From NCBI GenBank assembly GCA_031260385.1, contig JAIRKB010000063.1, positions 1 to 13,360 on the forward strand: DNA of 13,360 bases, given 5' to 3'. The translations under genes and the position numbers were made by a program. Positions 1 to 6,552 of this stretch are shown here, piece after piece; position 1 is the first letter of the stretch; each line of letters opens with the position of its first letter. Source of the stretch: Propionibacteriaceae bacterium. Its GTDB lineage: Bacteria > Actinomycetota > Actinomycetes > Propionibacteriales > Propionibacteriaceae. Under the pieces are notes generated by a model. That model did not search any database and was not told where the DNA came from. It saw nothing but the letters and a program-made list of their open reading frames with translations.

Positions 1-390
1 CGCCACCCGAAGAAAGGCCGCTTGATTGTCTTCGAGGGGATCGGATTTCCGGGCCAGGCCGAGGGCGCCAGCGGAGAAGCAGCGCGCGAGAATCAGCATC
101 CGTCGCTCATCGGAGTAGATGCAGACACGATGACCCCGCCTAGTGAGCTCTTGGATCGCTTTTGGTCCCTGCAACATCGGGGTGTCCAAATCAGGGTTGA
201 GCATCAAATCGAGGATGACAACATCGACTGTGAAGGCCGCAGCCAGAAAGGCATCAACGCTAGAAAAGGTCGCGACTACGTCAAGAGCGGAGTAAACCTG
301 CCCAAAAGCCGCCCTCGTCAAACTGGAGTCGTCAATGACCACCGCTGTTGGACGGGTACTAGCCACCTGGGCCGAATATTGCGTATTCAT
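1..390 (-). CDS. Response regulator, receiver domain (3' end outside window)
   Basis: Reading the minus strand from an ATG at 390 gives 130 uninterrupted codons that run off the left edge, so the C-terminus is missing. The visible part is a complete CheY-like receiver domain. It has the acidic pair D20-D21 after a hydrophobic strand (TAVVIDDS), the phosphoacceptor D61 in VVILDLML, the switch residue S93 in CIYSDE, and the invariant lysine K115 in GLARKSD. All phosphorylation residues are present, so it should be an active receiver. AGGGG lies five bases before the ATG. An output domain, probably LuxR-type DNA-binding by analogy with partners of this kinase class, would lie beyond the edge and is inferred only. 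The gene is divergent from the sensor-kinase-like gene at 592, and the two are most likely a cognate two-component pair. Sequence support for the receiver call is strong. The output type is unknown. Confidence 0.9.
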   Translation of the reverse strand, partial: MNTQYSAQVASTRPTAVVIDDSSLTRAAFGQVYSALDVVATFSSVDAFLAAAFTVDVVILDLMLNPDLDTPMLQGPKAIQELTRRGHRVCIYSDERRMLILARCFSAGALGLARKSDPLEDNQAAFLRVA

Positions 391-476
391 CGCCACCCCT
401 CGAAGATTACCTGTAGCCGTCCCTGATCGATCGCCCACCTCGCGGCGAAATCGGGACCAGTCCAACAAGGATTGTA

Positions 477-484
477 TCGTACGA
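477..484. promoter_or_regulatory. Palindrome TCGTACGA in the divergent regulator/kinase promoter region
   Basis: A perfect 8-bp palindrome sits in the 201-bp gap between the divergent regulator and kinase genes. It is next to a TACAAT hexamer on the minus strand (471-476) that could be the -10 element of the response-regulator promoter; no convincing -35 accompanies it. An autoregulatory binding site is possible. However, CGTACG occurs several times elsewhere in this window, including inside genes, so chance is a real alternative. Confidence 0.2.
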
Positions 485-591
485 CATTGGTGGTTCCTAT
501 GGCACAATAGAAATACGGTAATTCTGGATTCAGTATTTGCCATTTCGGGGATAAGGGTTGGGGTCAAAACGAGATCGACAGGGAGCCTTAG

Positions 592-2655
592 GTGAGTTCG
601 GATAATCGGCGTGGGAAAAAAACCGCTCGAAAGAAACGCGCCCGAGCGATCCAGGAGGCTGCCGACCTCGAACAGGCAAGGTATCAGTTCCACTTGCATA
701 ATGCCACCGGGTTGTTAAACGAGTTGGCGAGGGAGGATGTTCCGGATGAGTTGCGACCATCTTTGCGAGCTCAAGCCCAACAAGAGGCCAATCGTCTACG
801 CCAGGAAGCCCTCATCCCCAAGATCAAGCTGGCGGGTGCCAAGACCGTCACCCTAGAAGAGACTCTAGTTAAGGCGGTAGAACACTTCACCCATCTGCCA
901 CTAGAGGTCCGGACTACCCTTGGGCGGGAGGTCGACCTTGGCATCGAAGAGGCGGAGGTTTTAGCAAACGCCGTTGTCACGCTGCTCTACAACGTCCAAT
1001 TCCATGCCCAAGCCACTGAGGTCGTAGTTAACGCCGATTGCGACAAGCAGGGGTGGGAAGCCTCGGTTAGCGACAATGGAGTCGGTTTTGATCCGACGAA
1101 CACCCGTTACCGCTTTGGCTTGAAGACCCAGGTTCTGGAGCTGCCCAAGAGCCAGGGGATGACGGTGGAGATCACCTCGGCGCCGGGGGAAGGCACCTGT
1201 GTCGTCATTCGCGGCAAACGCCAGCGACCACGATCAAAAAAGAAGCCTGCCTTGCTGGTAGCCGCTGGTCTAGCCGCCCTAGTGGTCGGTGGGGTTCTGA
1301 TCTGGCATCCCTGGAACTTGATTCCAGAAGGGGCACCTGATCCACCATTAGCGCCGACCTGGACGCGACTCGAACCGGTTGACGGTAAAAGTCGGGTTGA
1401 GGTCTGTTGGAGTGAACCTGACGACAAGGGCGCGACGATCTCTTCCTACACTTTGCGCCCATCAACCGGTACATCGATCACCGTTGCCCCAGTCGGAGCA
1501 AAGGTCTGTCAGCCCATTGAACTATCGGTGTCCACCACCGACTACACCTTCAAAGTGGCGGCCGTGAATGAGGTGGGTCAAGGTGGGTTCTCGAGCCCTT
1601 CGCTTGGTTTCCGGGCCGCCATACCCCCTGGTGAGGTCAGCGGGCTCATGGCCACCGAAGGTGAGAAATCCTGTCAGGTCCAGTTCACCGGAGCCGCCCT
1701 TAATGGGGCTAAACCATCGGAGATCAGCTATCACTGGTCGGCGGGGACGGTTTCTGGGCAGTTCGGCCAGTCCACCTCTGGTTCGGTGGGCCCGCTAGTT
1801 GACAGCGGTGAGGTCCAGGTAATCACCGTTTGGGCAGCTACCACCGTTCAAGGAGTCACGCAACAAGGGCCTTCAGAAACCGTGACCTGTAACCCCTATG
1901 GAAGACCTGGAAATCCCGAGGCCACCGCCACTTCCACCGCCACCCCCACTACCACCGCCACTTCCATGGCCACCGCCAGTCAAAAACCTACCACCCAAGA
2001 TGAGAAGCCCCGTCCCCTAGAGGGAAAGCTCGAGGCGGTCGAGGGCAATACGGTGACCGGTTGGGCCTGGGACCCGGGGAATCCTTCGGGGGCTGTGACC
2101 GTGAGGATTCGGATCTTTAACAGCAATGGTGATGAGGTTACGGTCACGCCAATCATTACGACCACGAACATCTACCGATCAGAGATCAAGAATGGAGGAA
2201 ACTATGGTTTCCGAGCCACGATTGACTGGTGGTATTACGTCCCTGGTCAGAACTACAAAGTAGTCGCTTACGCGATGAAGGGGTCAACGGGGGAGCCTCT
2301 AACCGATTCAAAGACCTTTTTTGTTCAACCGATATTTGGCAACTTCGATCATGCCGATGAAACGAAGATCCAGGCTTGGGCATGGAAGCCAGACGCTCCG
2401 AACGAGTCCCTAACTATTGAAATAAGGATCTATGACGCCAGTAATACGGAGGTTGACCGCTTCTCGCGGTTGGCTAATGTAAATCGTCCAGACCTCCCCA
2501 AACACGGCTTTGGCACCGGCAGATATGGCCTTGATGTCATCTACGACTGGTCAAAGCTTCCCCCTGGTGTTTATCACGCCGTGGCTTACGCGACCGACGG
2601 TTCAGGAACCACCCAAAAACTCCTCAACAGCACGACACCTCATACAAATAATTAG
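592..2655 (+). CDS. Sensor histidine kinase with C-terminal extracellular Fn3 and Trp-rich modules
   Basis: 687 residues, GTG start with GGGAG six bases upstream; no other plausible start is near. A basic N-terminus (residues 6-18) leads into a helix resembling the dimerisation/phosphoacceptor region of NarL-type actinobacterial kinases. H36 sits in HLHNATGLL, where the usual HD is HN. An HATPase domain follows (about 95-208): N box around LLYNVQFHAQ with N134, G1 box SDNGVGFDP (160-168), a G2 box RFGL lacking its first glycine (174-177), and APGEGT (197-202). One membrane helix spans about 219-238. Outside are two Fn3-like domains (about 252-344 and 346-436), each with a Cys pair (C272/C306, C361/C433), a Thr/Ala/Pro linker (442-470), and two Trp-rich modules (478-579, 583-682). 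The order kinase, membrane, sensor is the reverse of most histidine kinases and resembles PknB-type Ser/Thr kinases. The divergent response regulator is the likely partner. Kinase activity is inferred; the HN and G2 changes leave room for a phosphatase or scaffold role. Confidence 0.8.
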   Translation: MSSDNRRGKKTARKKRARAIQEAADLEQARYQFHLHNATGLLNELAREDVPDELRPSLRAQAQQEANRLRQEALIPKIKLAGAKTVTLEETLVKAVEHFTHLPLEVRTTLGREVDLGIEEAEVLANAVVTLLYNVQFHAQATEVVVNADCDKQGWEASVSDNGVGFDPTNTRYRFGLKTQVLELPKSQGMTVEITSAPGEGTCVVIRGKRQRPRSKKKPALLVAAGLAALVVGGVLIWHPWNLIPEGAPDPPLAPTWTRLEPVDGKSRVEVCWSEPDDKGATISSYTLRPSTGTSITVAPVGAKVCQPIELSVSTTDYTFKVAAVNEVGQGGFSSPSLGFRAAIPPGEVSGLMATEGEKSCQVQFTGAALNGAKPSEISYHWSAGTVSGQFGQSTSGSVGPLVDSGEVQVITVWAATTVQGVTQQGPSETVTCNPYGRPGNPEATATSTATPTTTATSMATASQKPTTQDEKPRPLEGKLEAVEGNTVTGWAWDPGNPSGAVTVRIRIFNSNGDEVTVTPIITTTNIYRSEIKNGGNYGFRATIDWWYYVPGQNYKVVAYAMKGSTGEPLTDSKTFFVQPIFGNFDHADETKIQAWAWKPDAPNESLTIEIRIYDASNTEVDRFSRLANVNRPDLPKHGFGTGRYGLDVIYDWSKLPPGVYHAVAYATDGSGTTQKLLNSTTPHTNN
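1922..1966 (+). repeat. Degenerate tandem repeat encoding the Thr/Ala/Pro linker
   Basis: The 15-mer CCACCGCCACTTCCA occurs at 1922-1936 and again at 1952-1966, a 30-base period, within a wider CACC/CCAC low-complexity stretch running to about 1978. In the kinase-like protein it encodes the flexible linker (about residues 442-463) between the second Fn3 domain and the Trp-rich modules. Such runs can change length by replication slippage, which would alter the reach of the outer modules. Confidence 0.6.
2023..2637 (+). repeat. Two Trp-rich 'GWAWDP' modules of the sensor protein, shared with the beta-helix protein
   Basis: Residues 478-579 and 583-682 of the sensor form two ~100-residue modules. 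The first has TVTGWAWDPGNPSGAVTVRI, NIYRSEIKN, NYGF, and a PG-Y-KVVAYA end. The second has IQAWAWKPDAPN, NRPDLPKHGFGTGRYGL, YDWSKLPPGVYHAVAYA. Each is closer to one particular module of the neighbouring secreted protein (GWAWDP to GWAWDP, AWAWKPDAPN to AWAWKPDAPN) than the two are to each other. This indicates that the pair moved or duplicated as a block. Confidence 0.8.
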
Positions 2656-2771
2656 TGAGTGAGTCACAGGGGCAGCAGTGCCATAGCAAAGGGGTGATCC
2701 TCAAGCCGATGGGCGGCGGCCGCACTGAATAATACTCATCACATAGCTCTATTTTCGGGGTCAAAGGTAGC

Positions 2772-2802
2772 GGGGGTCCTCCGGACTAACCGGAGGACCC
2801 CC
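2772..2802. terminator. Bidirectional hairpin between convergent genes
   Basis: A perfect 13-bp inverted repeat, GGGGGTCCTCCGG / CCGGAGGACCCCC, flanks a 5-base loop. It lies between the stop of the sensor gene (2655) and the stop of the beta-helix gene (2827). There is no strong T run on either side (only ATTTGT on the plus side), so it is a poor textbook terminator. The very stable GC stem and convergent setting still make a shared transcription stop the best reading. Confidence 0.8.
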
Positions 2803-2826
2803 AGATTTGTGCAGGGAGGGTGACGC

Positions 2827-5634
2827 TTACTTGGTGTAGGTTAGCTCGCCGAGTTTTGGTATGACGGTTGACCCGTCGATGGCGTAGGCCTCGATGCGAT
2901 ACTTCCCAGCGGGTAACTTTGACCAGTCCATGGCGTAGGAAAGGCCGTAGTTACCACTGCCAAAACCGGCGTTTAGGACGTCCTGGCGGAACTGGTTGGC
3001 GACCACCGAGGTGGTGTGGACCAGGGTGTTAGAGGAGTTGTAGATGTTCAACTTGATCGTTACAACGGAGTTTGGCGCGTCGGGTTTCCAGGCCCAAGCC
3101 CGAATCGTTGTCGCGGTGACCGTGTCGAGGTTGCCCTGGATCGGTTGAACGGTGAAGGTTCTCGGATTGGGCAGGGGATATTCAACACCCCCCTTGACCG
3201 CGTAAGCGACCGCTTTGTAGGTGCCAGGGGCGTAGGCCAGCCAGTTCATCGTCGAAAGGAAACCGTAGTTCCCAGTGCCATACCCAGCGTTCTTCACATC
3301 AGCGCGGTAGATATTGGCGATGGTGGTGACCGGGGGGTTGACCTCGCGATCTTGGGAGTCATAGACGCGAACCTTCACTGTCAAAGCCGCGGATGGGTTC
3401 GCCGGATCCCAGGCCCAGCCCTTGATCGTATTAGCGTCAACGACCTCAAGGTTGCCACCGGGGGCGACCACAGCAGCGACCGTATACGACTGCGCCCCAG
3501 CCAACTGATATTCACTTGCGCCAATCACTGCGTAGGGGATCACCCGATACTGACCGACGGCTAACGAAGACCAGTTAATCTTGGTGGTAAACCCGTGGTT
3601 GCCATAGCCGGCTTTAGCGGTATTCGCCACCACTGATTGAACCAAGACCTGAGCATTATTCTTGTCGAAGACGTAGAACTTCACCGTCAACGAAGCATTC
3701 GGATTGGCAGGATCACTCGCCCAACCAGTGACCGAATCTGCGCTGACCGACTCGAGAGCCCCGATCTTGGTGAGCAGCGGGCCGATGATCTTTTCACCAA
3801 CCCCAACCCCCATCGCGGTTGCGATATCGGCGGGCAAAGCTTGGGCGAGAGAGATCGCGCGGCGCTGAAGGTCCACAGTCGCGAAGTTCGCCGCCGTGAG
3901 TGGGGCCGCGCCGATCAGTTCGATACCCTGGGCTTCCTGGCCGCTGCCAGCCGCGAAAGCGGCGAGATTGGCATAACTTTGGGTTAGGCCCCTAATGGGA
4001 ACACTCGGCGTCGACTGGTTGGCGCGGTAGTAAGTGTTTCCATTGAGCGTCACCCCCATCGTGCCAGTGCGGGTCTTGGTATTGTCCTTCAACAACACCA
4101 GATTGACCGAGCTGCCACCGATGATGTTATTCATCACCTGGATATTGTTGACGACCCAGGACTGGGCAGGGTAACCCGCCGGCAGTGACCAATTTCGAGG
4201 ATCGCGCGTCCCGTGGGTGATCTCCAGCCCATTTTTACTTCCGGAGATGGTGTTGTTCCAGATCCGAATGCTATCCGACATCATGATCAAAATGCCGTCG
4301 GCAGAATTGTTGGTGAAGCGGTTATTGGCAACCTTGGCCGTGCCGGATAGTTCGATCACCAAACCGTGCGCCAGGTTGTCACAGAGATGGGTCTTCCCGG
4401 TCGCGGGATCAACGATGTCGTGGTCATCTTCATGTCCGGTCATCCGGTTGTTCGAAAACTCATTCGACATCACCGTCAGGTTGTAGGCGTCTTCATCGAA
4501 CCACAAGCCGTTGGCGCGGTTATCAGCGAAACGAGAGTTGGTGACGGTGACGTTTTGCGAACGTACGACCTTCACCCCGGCGGCAACGGGGGAGACATTG
4601 AAACTCTCGGCGTTATTCTTGGTGATCGACGCCTTGTTGATGGTCAAACCATCGGCATAAGCGGCGTTAACCCCCGACAAGCCATTGTCGTGGACCGAGA
4701 TACTTTGCAAGGTGACGTTCTTGGCTTTAGACATCGCTAGCCCGGTGGTGGCATTATCGGCGATCTCAACGTTTTCCAGCCGCAGTCCAGTGGCGTCGGC
4801 ATTGGCATAGATGGTGCCCTGGTCAGGCACGGCGGTGGCATAACGGCGAACGCCGATCCCGCGGATCGTGACATTGGCAGAGACCACGGTGATCGCGGCA
4901 CCCTTAGGAGCACCACCAATGACGGCGCCAAGGACACTGCCGAGATCGCTCGCGCGAACCTCCTTGCCAGTGGGATTACTGCCGAGGTAGAGCTTGTTGG
5001 TGGCGTAGTCAACATAGAACTTGCCCGCCGTCACCTCGGCAAGGGTCTTCACCTGATCCTGACGCACGCCAGCAATCCAGACCTGGTCTGGGTGGGCGGC
5101 CATGCGATAGGCCGGTTCGGTTTTGACGAAGCGCCAGTGCTTGGCATCATTATCGGGCGCCCCCCAGCTATTGGTGGGGTCGGAGGCAAACTTGGCGGTC
5201 CAACCGGTCTTTACCCAGCGCGTGCCATCAGCCGCCCAGCCGGTGACGACCGTCGAGCCGTCTAGCCAAACCGCTTCACCGGGATAGGACTGGAGGGTGA
5301 GGTTGGCCTTATTGATGGCGATGCCGATCTGGTGGTAGGTGCCGCCGCGCAAGACGATCGTTTGACCGTCGACCGCCTTGTTGACGGCTTTTTGAACGGT
5401 CTGTACGGGGGCGGCGAGGGTTCCAGCATTGGAATCGTTGCCCTTGGCAGGATCAACATAAAGCGAGTTGGCGGGAATTGCGTACGATGTCGTGCCGATC
5501 GGCTTGGCTCCCGCGCTAGTGGCATTGGTATCGGGGCCGTCAACATCGGCCGCCACGGCAAGACTAGAGCTTGCCAATAGTGCCAGCGCGATAATCGCTG
5601 GTAACCCCGGTTTAAATATTCTGCTAACTTTCAC
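2827..5634 (-). CDS. Secreted right-handed beta-helix protein with three C-terminal Trp-rich modules
   Basis: 935 residues from a GTG at 5634, chosen because AAAGGG lies seven bases upstream and the start gives a tidy signal peptide (KVSR, hydrophobic core, AVA cleavage site near residue 28). A TTG at 5667 is possible but has no clear ribosome binding site. After the signal comes a DUF1565-like entry segment (about 58-110: YVDPAKGNDSNAGT, APVQTVQKAV, TIVLRGGTYH). An inserted region follows, then a parallel beta-helix (about 245-540) with repeated N-x-x-x-x-N and G-I/L rungs. It includes GLWFDEDAYNLTV (W378, D380, E381, D382) and an acidic insertion, GHEDDHD, near 400-406. Residues about 625-935 are three Trp-rich modules. 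Such helices are typical of polysaccharide lyases, epimerases and hydrolases; the exact reaction cannot be assigned and no catalytic set is certain. The gene converges on the sensor gene carrying two of the same modules. Confidence 0.85.
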   Translation of the reverse strand: MKVSRIFKPGLPAIIALALLASSSLAVAADVDGPDTNATSAGAKPIGTTSYAIPANSLYVDPAKGNDSNAGTLAAPVQTVQKAVNKAVDGQTIVLRGGTYHQIGIAINKANLTLQSYPGEAVWLDGSTVVTGWAADGTRWVKTGWTAKFASDPTNSWGAPDNDAKHWRFVKTEPAYRMAAHPDQVWIAGVRQDQVKTLAEVTAGKFYVDYATNKLYLGSNPTGKEVRASDLGSVLGAVIGGAPKGAAITVVSANVTIRGIGVRRYATAVPDQGTIYANADATGLRLENVEIADNATTGLAMSKAKNVTLQSISVHDNGLSGVNAAYADGLTINKASITKNNAESFNVSPVAAGVKVVRSQNVTVTNSRFADNRANGLWFDEDAYNLTVMSNEFSNNRMTGHEDDHDIVDPATGKTHLCDNLAHGLVIELSGTAKVANNRFTNNSADGILIMMSDSIRIWNNTISGSKNGLEITHGTRDPRNWSLPAGYPAQSWVVNNIQVMNNIIGGSSVNLVLLKDNTKTRTGTMGVTLNGNTYYRANQSTPSVPIRGLTQSYANLAAFAAGSGQEAQGIELIGAAPLTAANFATVDLQRRAISLAQALPADIATAMGVGVGEKIIGPLLTKIGALESVSADSVTGWASDPANPNASLTVKFYVFDKNNAQVLVQSVVANTAKAGYGNHGFTTKINWSSLAVGQYRVIPYAVIGASEYQLAGAQSYTVAAVVAPGGNLEVVDANTIKGWAWDPANPSAALTVKVRVYDSQDREVNPPVTTIANIYRADVKNAGYGTGNYGFLSTMNWLAYAPGTYKAVAYAVKGGVEYPLPNPRTFTVQPIQGNLDTVTATTIRAWAWKPDAPNSVVTIKLNIYNSSNTLVHTTSVVANQFRQDVLNAGFGSGNYGLSYAMDWSKLPAGKYRIEAYAIDGSTVIPKLGELTYTK
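2830..3762 (-). repeat. Three tandem Trp-rich modules (C-terminal) of the beta-helix protein
   Basis: Three ~95-103-residue modules are encoded at about 3478-3762, 3148-3456 and 2830-3135, all on the minus strand. Shared columns are G-x-L-x-x-V, T/S-[IV]-x-G/A-W-A-x-[DK]-P, a V-x-V-Y-D strand, R-x-D-V, A-G-[FY]-G-x-G-N-Y-G-[FL], D/N-W-x-x-L/Y-x-P-G-x-Y and a final A-Y-A. The first module is shorter and lacks the R-x-D-V segment. The pattern resembles the 'GWA.DP ... R.DV ... GF ... G.h' repeats seen in many actinobacterial secreted proteins. Their ligand is, to my knowledge, not established; surface or carbohydrate binding is a reasonable guess. Confidence 0.8.
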
Positions 5635-5695
5635 AGTTAGACCCTTTCTCAGACTTGGTGTCTTCAATCAGGCATGAACCCGCGAACGGCGGATC

Positions 5696-5710
5696 GACGG
5701 TGTCACCGTC
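5696..5710. promoter_or_regulatory. 15-bp palindrome upstream of the beta-helix gene
   Basis: GACGGTG and CACCGTC are perfect 7-base arms around a single central T. The element lies 62-76 bases upstream of the beta-helix GTG, in the 221-bp gap shared with the divergent lipoprotein gene. The position suits an operator controlling one or both genes. The response regulator at the left end is one candidate binder, but no copy of this palindrome was noticed in that regulator's own promoter region. Confidence 0.4.
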
Positions 5711-5844
5711 ATCCTGATTAGACACTCACAGTAATACCGCTGGCGACAAGACAACACGGCAATTTAGGACCCTCAATTTTCCGGTGTTGGGTTCAGGCGG
5801 CGGGTTGGTAACCTAACATAGTTACTTACCTTGTTTTGAAAGGC

Positions 5845-5849
5845 AGGAG
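5845..5849 (+). promoter_or_regulatory. Ribosome binding site AGGAG for the lipoprotein gene
   Basis: AGGAG with a six-base spacer precedes the ATG at 5856 and fixes that start. Upstream, at about 5809-5826, the segment GTAAC-N8-GTTAC forms a weak dyad that could be an operator. No convincing -35/-10 pair was found. Confidence 0.6.
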
Positions 5850-5855
5850 CGTACG

Positions 5856-6482
5856 ATGAAGTACAAGCTATTTGGGGCAGTACTAGGACTAGTGGTTTTA
5901 CTAGCTGGTTGTAGCTCTATCCCGAGCGGAGAGCCAACGGCGACGGACCCAATCCAGCCAACATCGATCGATACCCAAACCACTGACCCGACTGGTCCGG
6001 GCGACCCGACCTATGAAGGGTGGTTGATCTCCTCGGCGGGCATCGGGCCCTACGAGCTGAACGCGCCTTATGATCCGGCACCAGGCCAGGGGACTTGGCG
6101 GTGCTCGTTGAGGATCTATCCCAATGAAACCTACGGCACGGTTTCTCTATACGACACGGATGTTGCGCAGTGGGACGCGAACGAGAGTACGCCCAATCTG
6201 AAGGCGACGCTGGTGATGACCTCGTGGTCTGGCACCGAGACAACCTACCCCGCCCGCACGGCTGAGGGGATTGGGCCAGGCTCAACGCGTGACGAGGTGG
6301 AAGCGGCTTACCCAGGGGCGTACTTCAATCCAAGAGACTTCGAGGACCTTTACCAGATCAAGCAAGACGGTGTGGCGATTACCTTCATCCTCGACCGCGG
6401 CGAGCAGGATGGTGTTGAGCCTTTTGTTAGGCAAGTCGTGGTCGGTGTCGGCACAAATGTGCCCCGCCATTACTGCGATTGA
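5856..6482 (+). CDS. Putative lipoprotein of unknown function
   Basis: 208 residues with a lipoprotein signal: MKYK, a hydrophobic core and the lipobox LLAGC with Cys19 as the expected lipid anchor. A Ser/Thr/Pro/Asp-rich tether runs to about residue 50. The globular part begins near GWLISSAGIGPYEL. Near residues 138-152 it has EGIGPGSTRDEVEAAYPGA, which resembles the 'G-x-[ST]-x-x-E-V-x-x-x-[FY]' turn-helix of BamE/SmpA-like and other small envelope lipoproteins. The fold as a whole is not recognised. C207 near the end may pair with the Cys near residue 87. It is divergent from the beta-helix gene and convergent with the exporter operon, so it seems to be transcribed alone. Envelope location is well supported; function is unknown. 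Confidence 0.8.
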   Translation: MKYKLFGAVLGLVVLLAGCSSIPSGEPTATDPIQPTSIDTQTTDPTGPGDPTYEGWLISSAGIGPYELNAPYDPAPGQGTWRCSLRIYPNETYGTVSLYDTDVAQWDANESTPNLKATLVMTSWSGTETTYPARTAEGIGPGSTRDEVEAAYPGAYFNPRDFEDLYQIKQDGVAITFILDRGEQDGVEPFVRQVVVGVGTNVPRHYCD

Positions 6483-6505
6483 CCCTTTCAACCCGTGACC
6501 TCACT

Positions 6506-6552
6506 CCTCGACGACCGCGCAACCTCACTTCGAGATCGCGAGGTCGTCGAGG
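6506..6552. terminator. Inverted repeat at the junction of convergent genes
   Basis: CCTCGACGACC (6506-6516) and GGTCGTCGAGG (6542-6552) are perfect 11-base arms. Beyond one mismatch, CGC/GCG adds three more pairs inside, leaving a loop of about 17 bases. The right arm lies inside the last codons of the YhgE-like gene. A two-way terminator is likely because the lipoprotein and exporter genes converge here, although there is no T tract. ACCTCACT is also repeated directly at this site. Confidence 0.55.

Noticed and set aside
22..426. Plus-strand open frame of 134 codons at the left end
   Set aside because: It lies opposite the response-regulator gene, which has all receiver residues and a ribosome binding site. 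The plus-strand product has no recognisable features.
391..591. Sigma-70-like promoters for the kinase gene (TTGGTG or TTGTAT as -35)
   Set aside because: No -10 element of acceptable match lies at 16-18 bases, so no promoter was called.
1918..1980. CCACC-rich repeat as a CRISPR-like or mobile element signal
   Set aside because: The repeats are in frame, short and encode a Thr/Ala/Pro linker; there are no spacers or cas genes.
5635..5667. Longer beta-helix protein starting at TTG 5667
   Set aside because: The TTG has no clear ribosome binding site, while GTG 5634 has AAAGGG at good spacing and gives a normal-length signal peptide. The longer form cannot be excluded.
3016..5677. Several plus-strand open frames inside the beta-helix gene (for example 3016-3564, 3637-3987, 4217-4740)
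   Set aside because: They are antisense to a gene with a clear signal peptide and repeat structure, and their products look like low-complexity shadows without ribosome binding sites.
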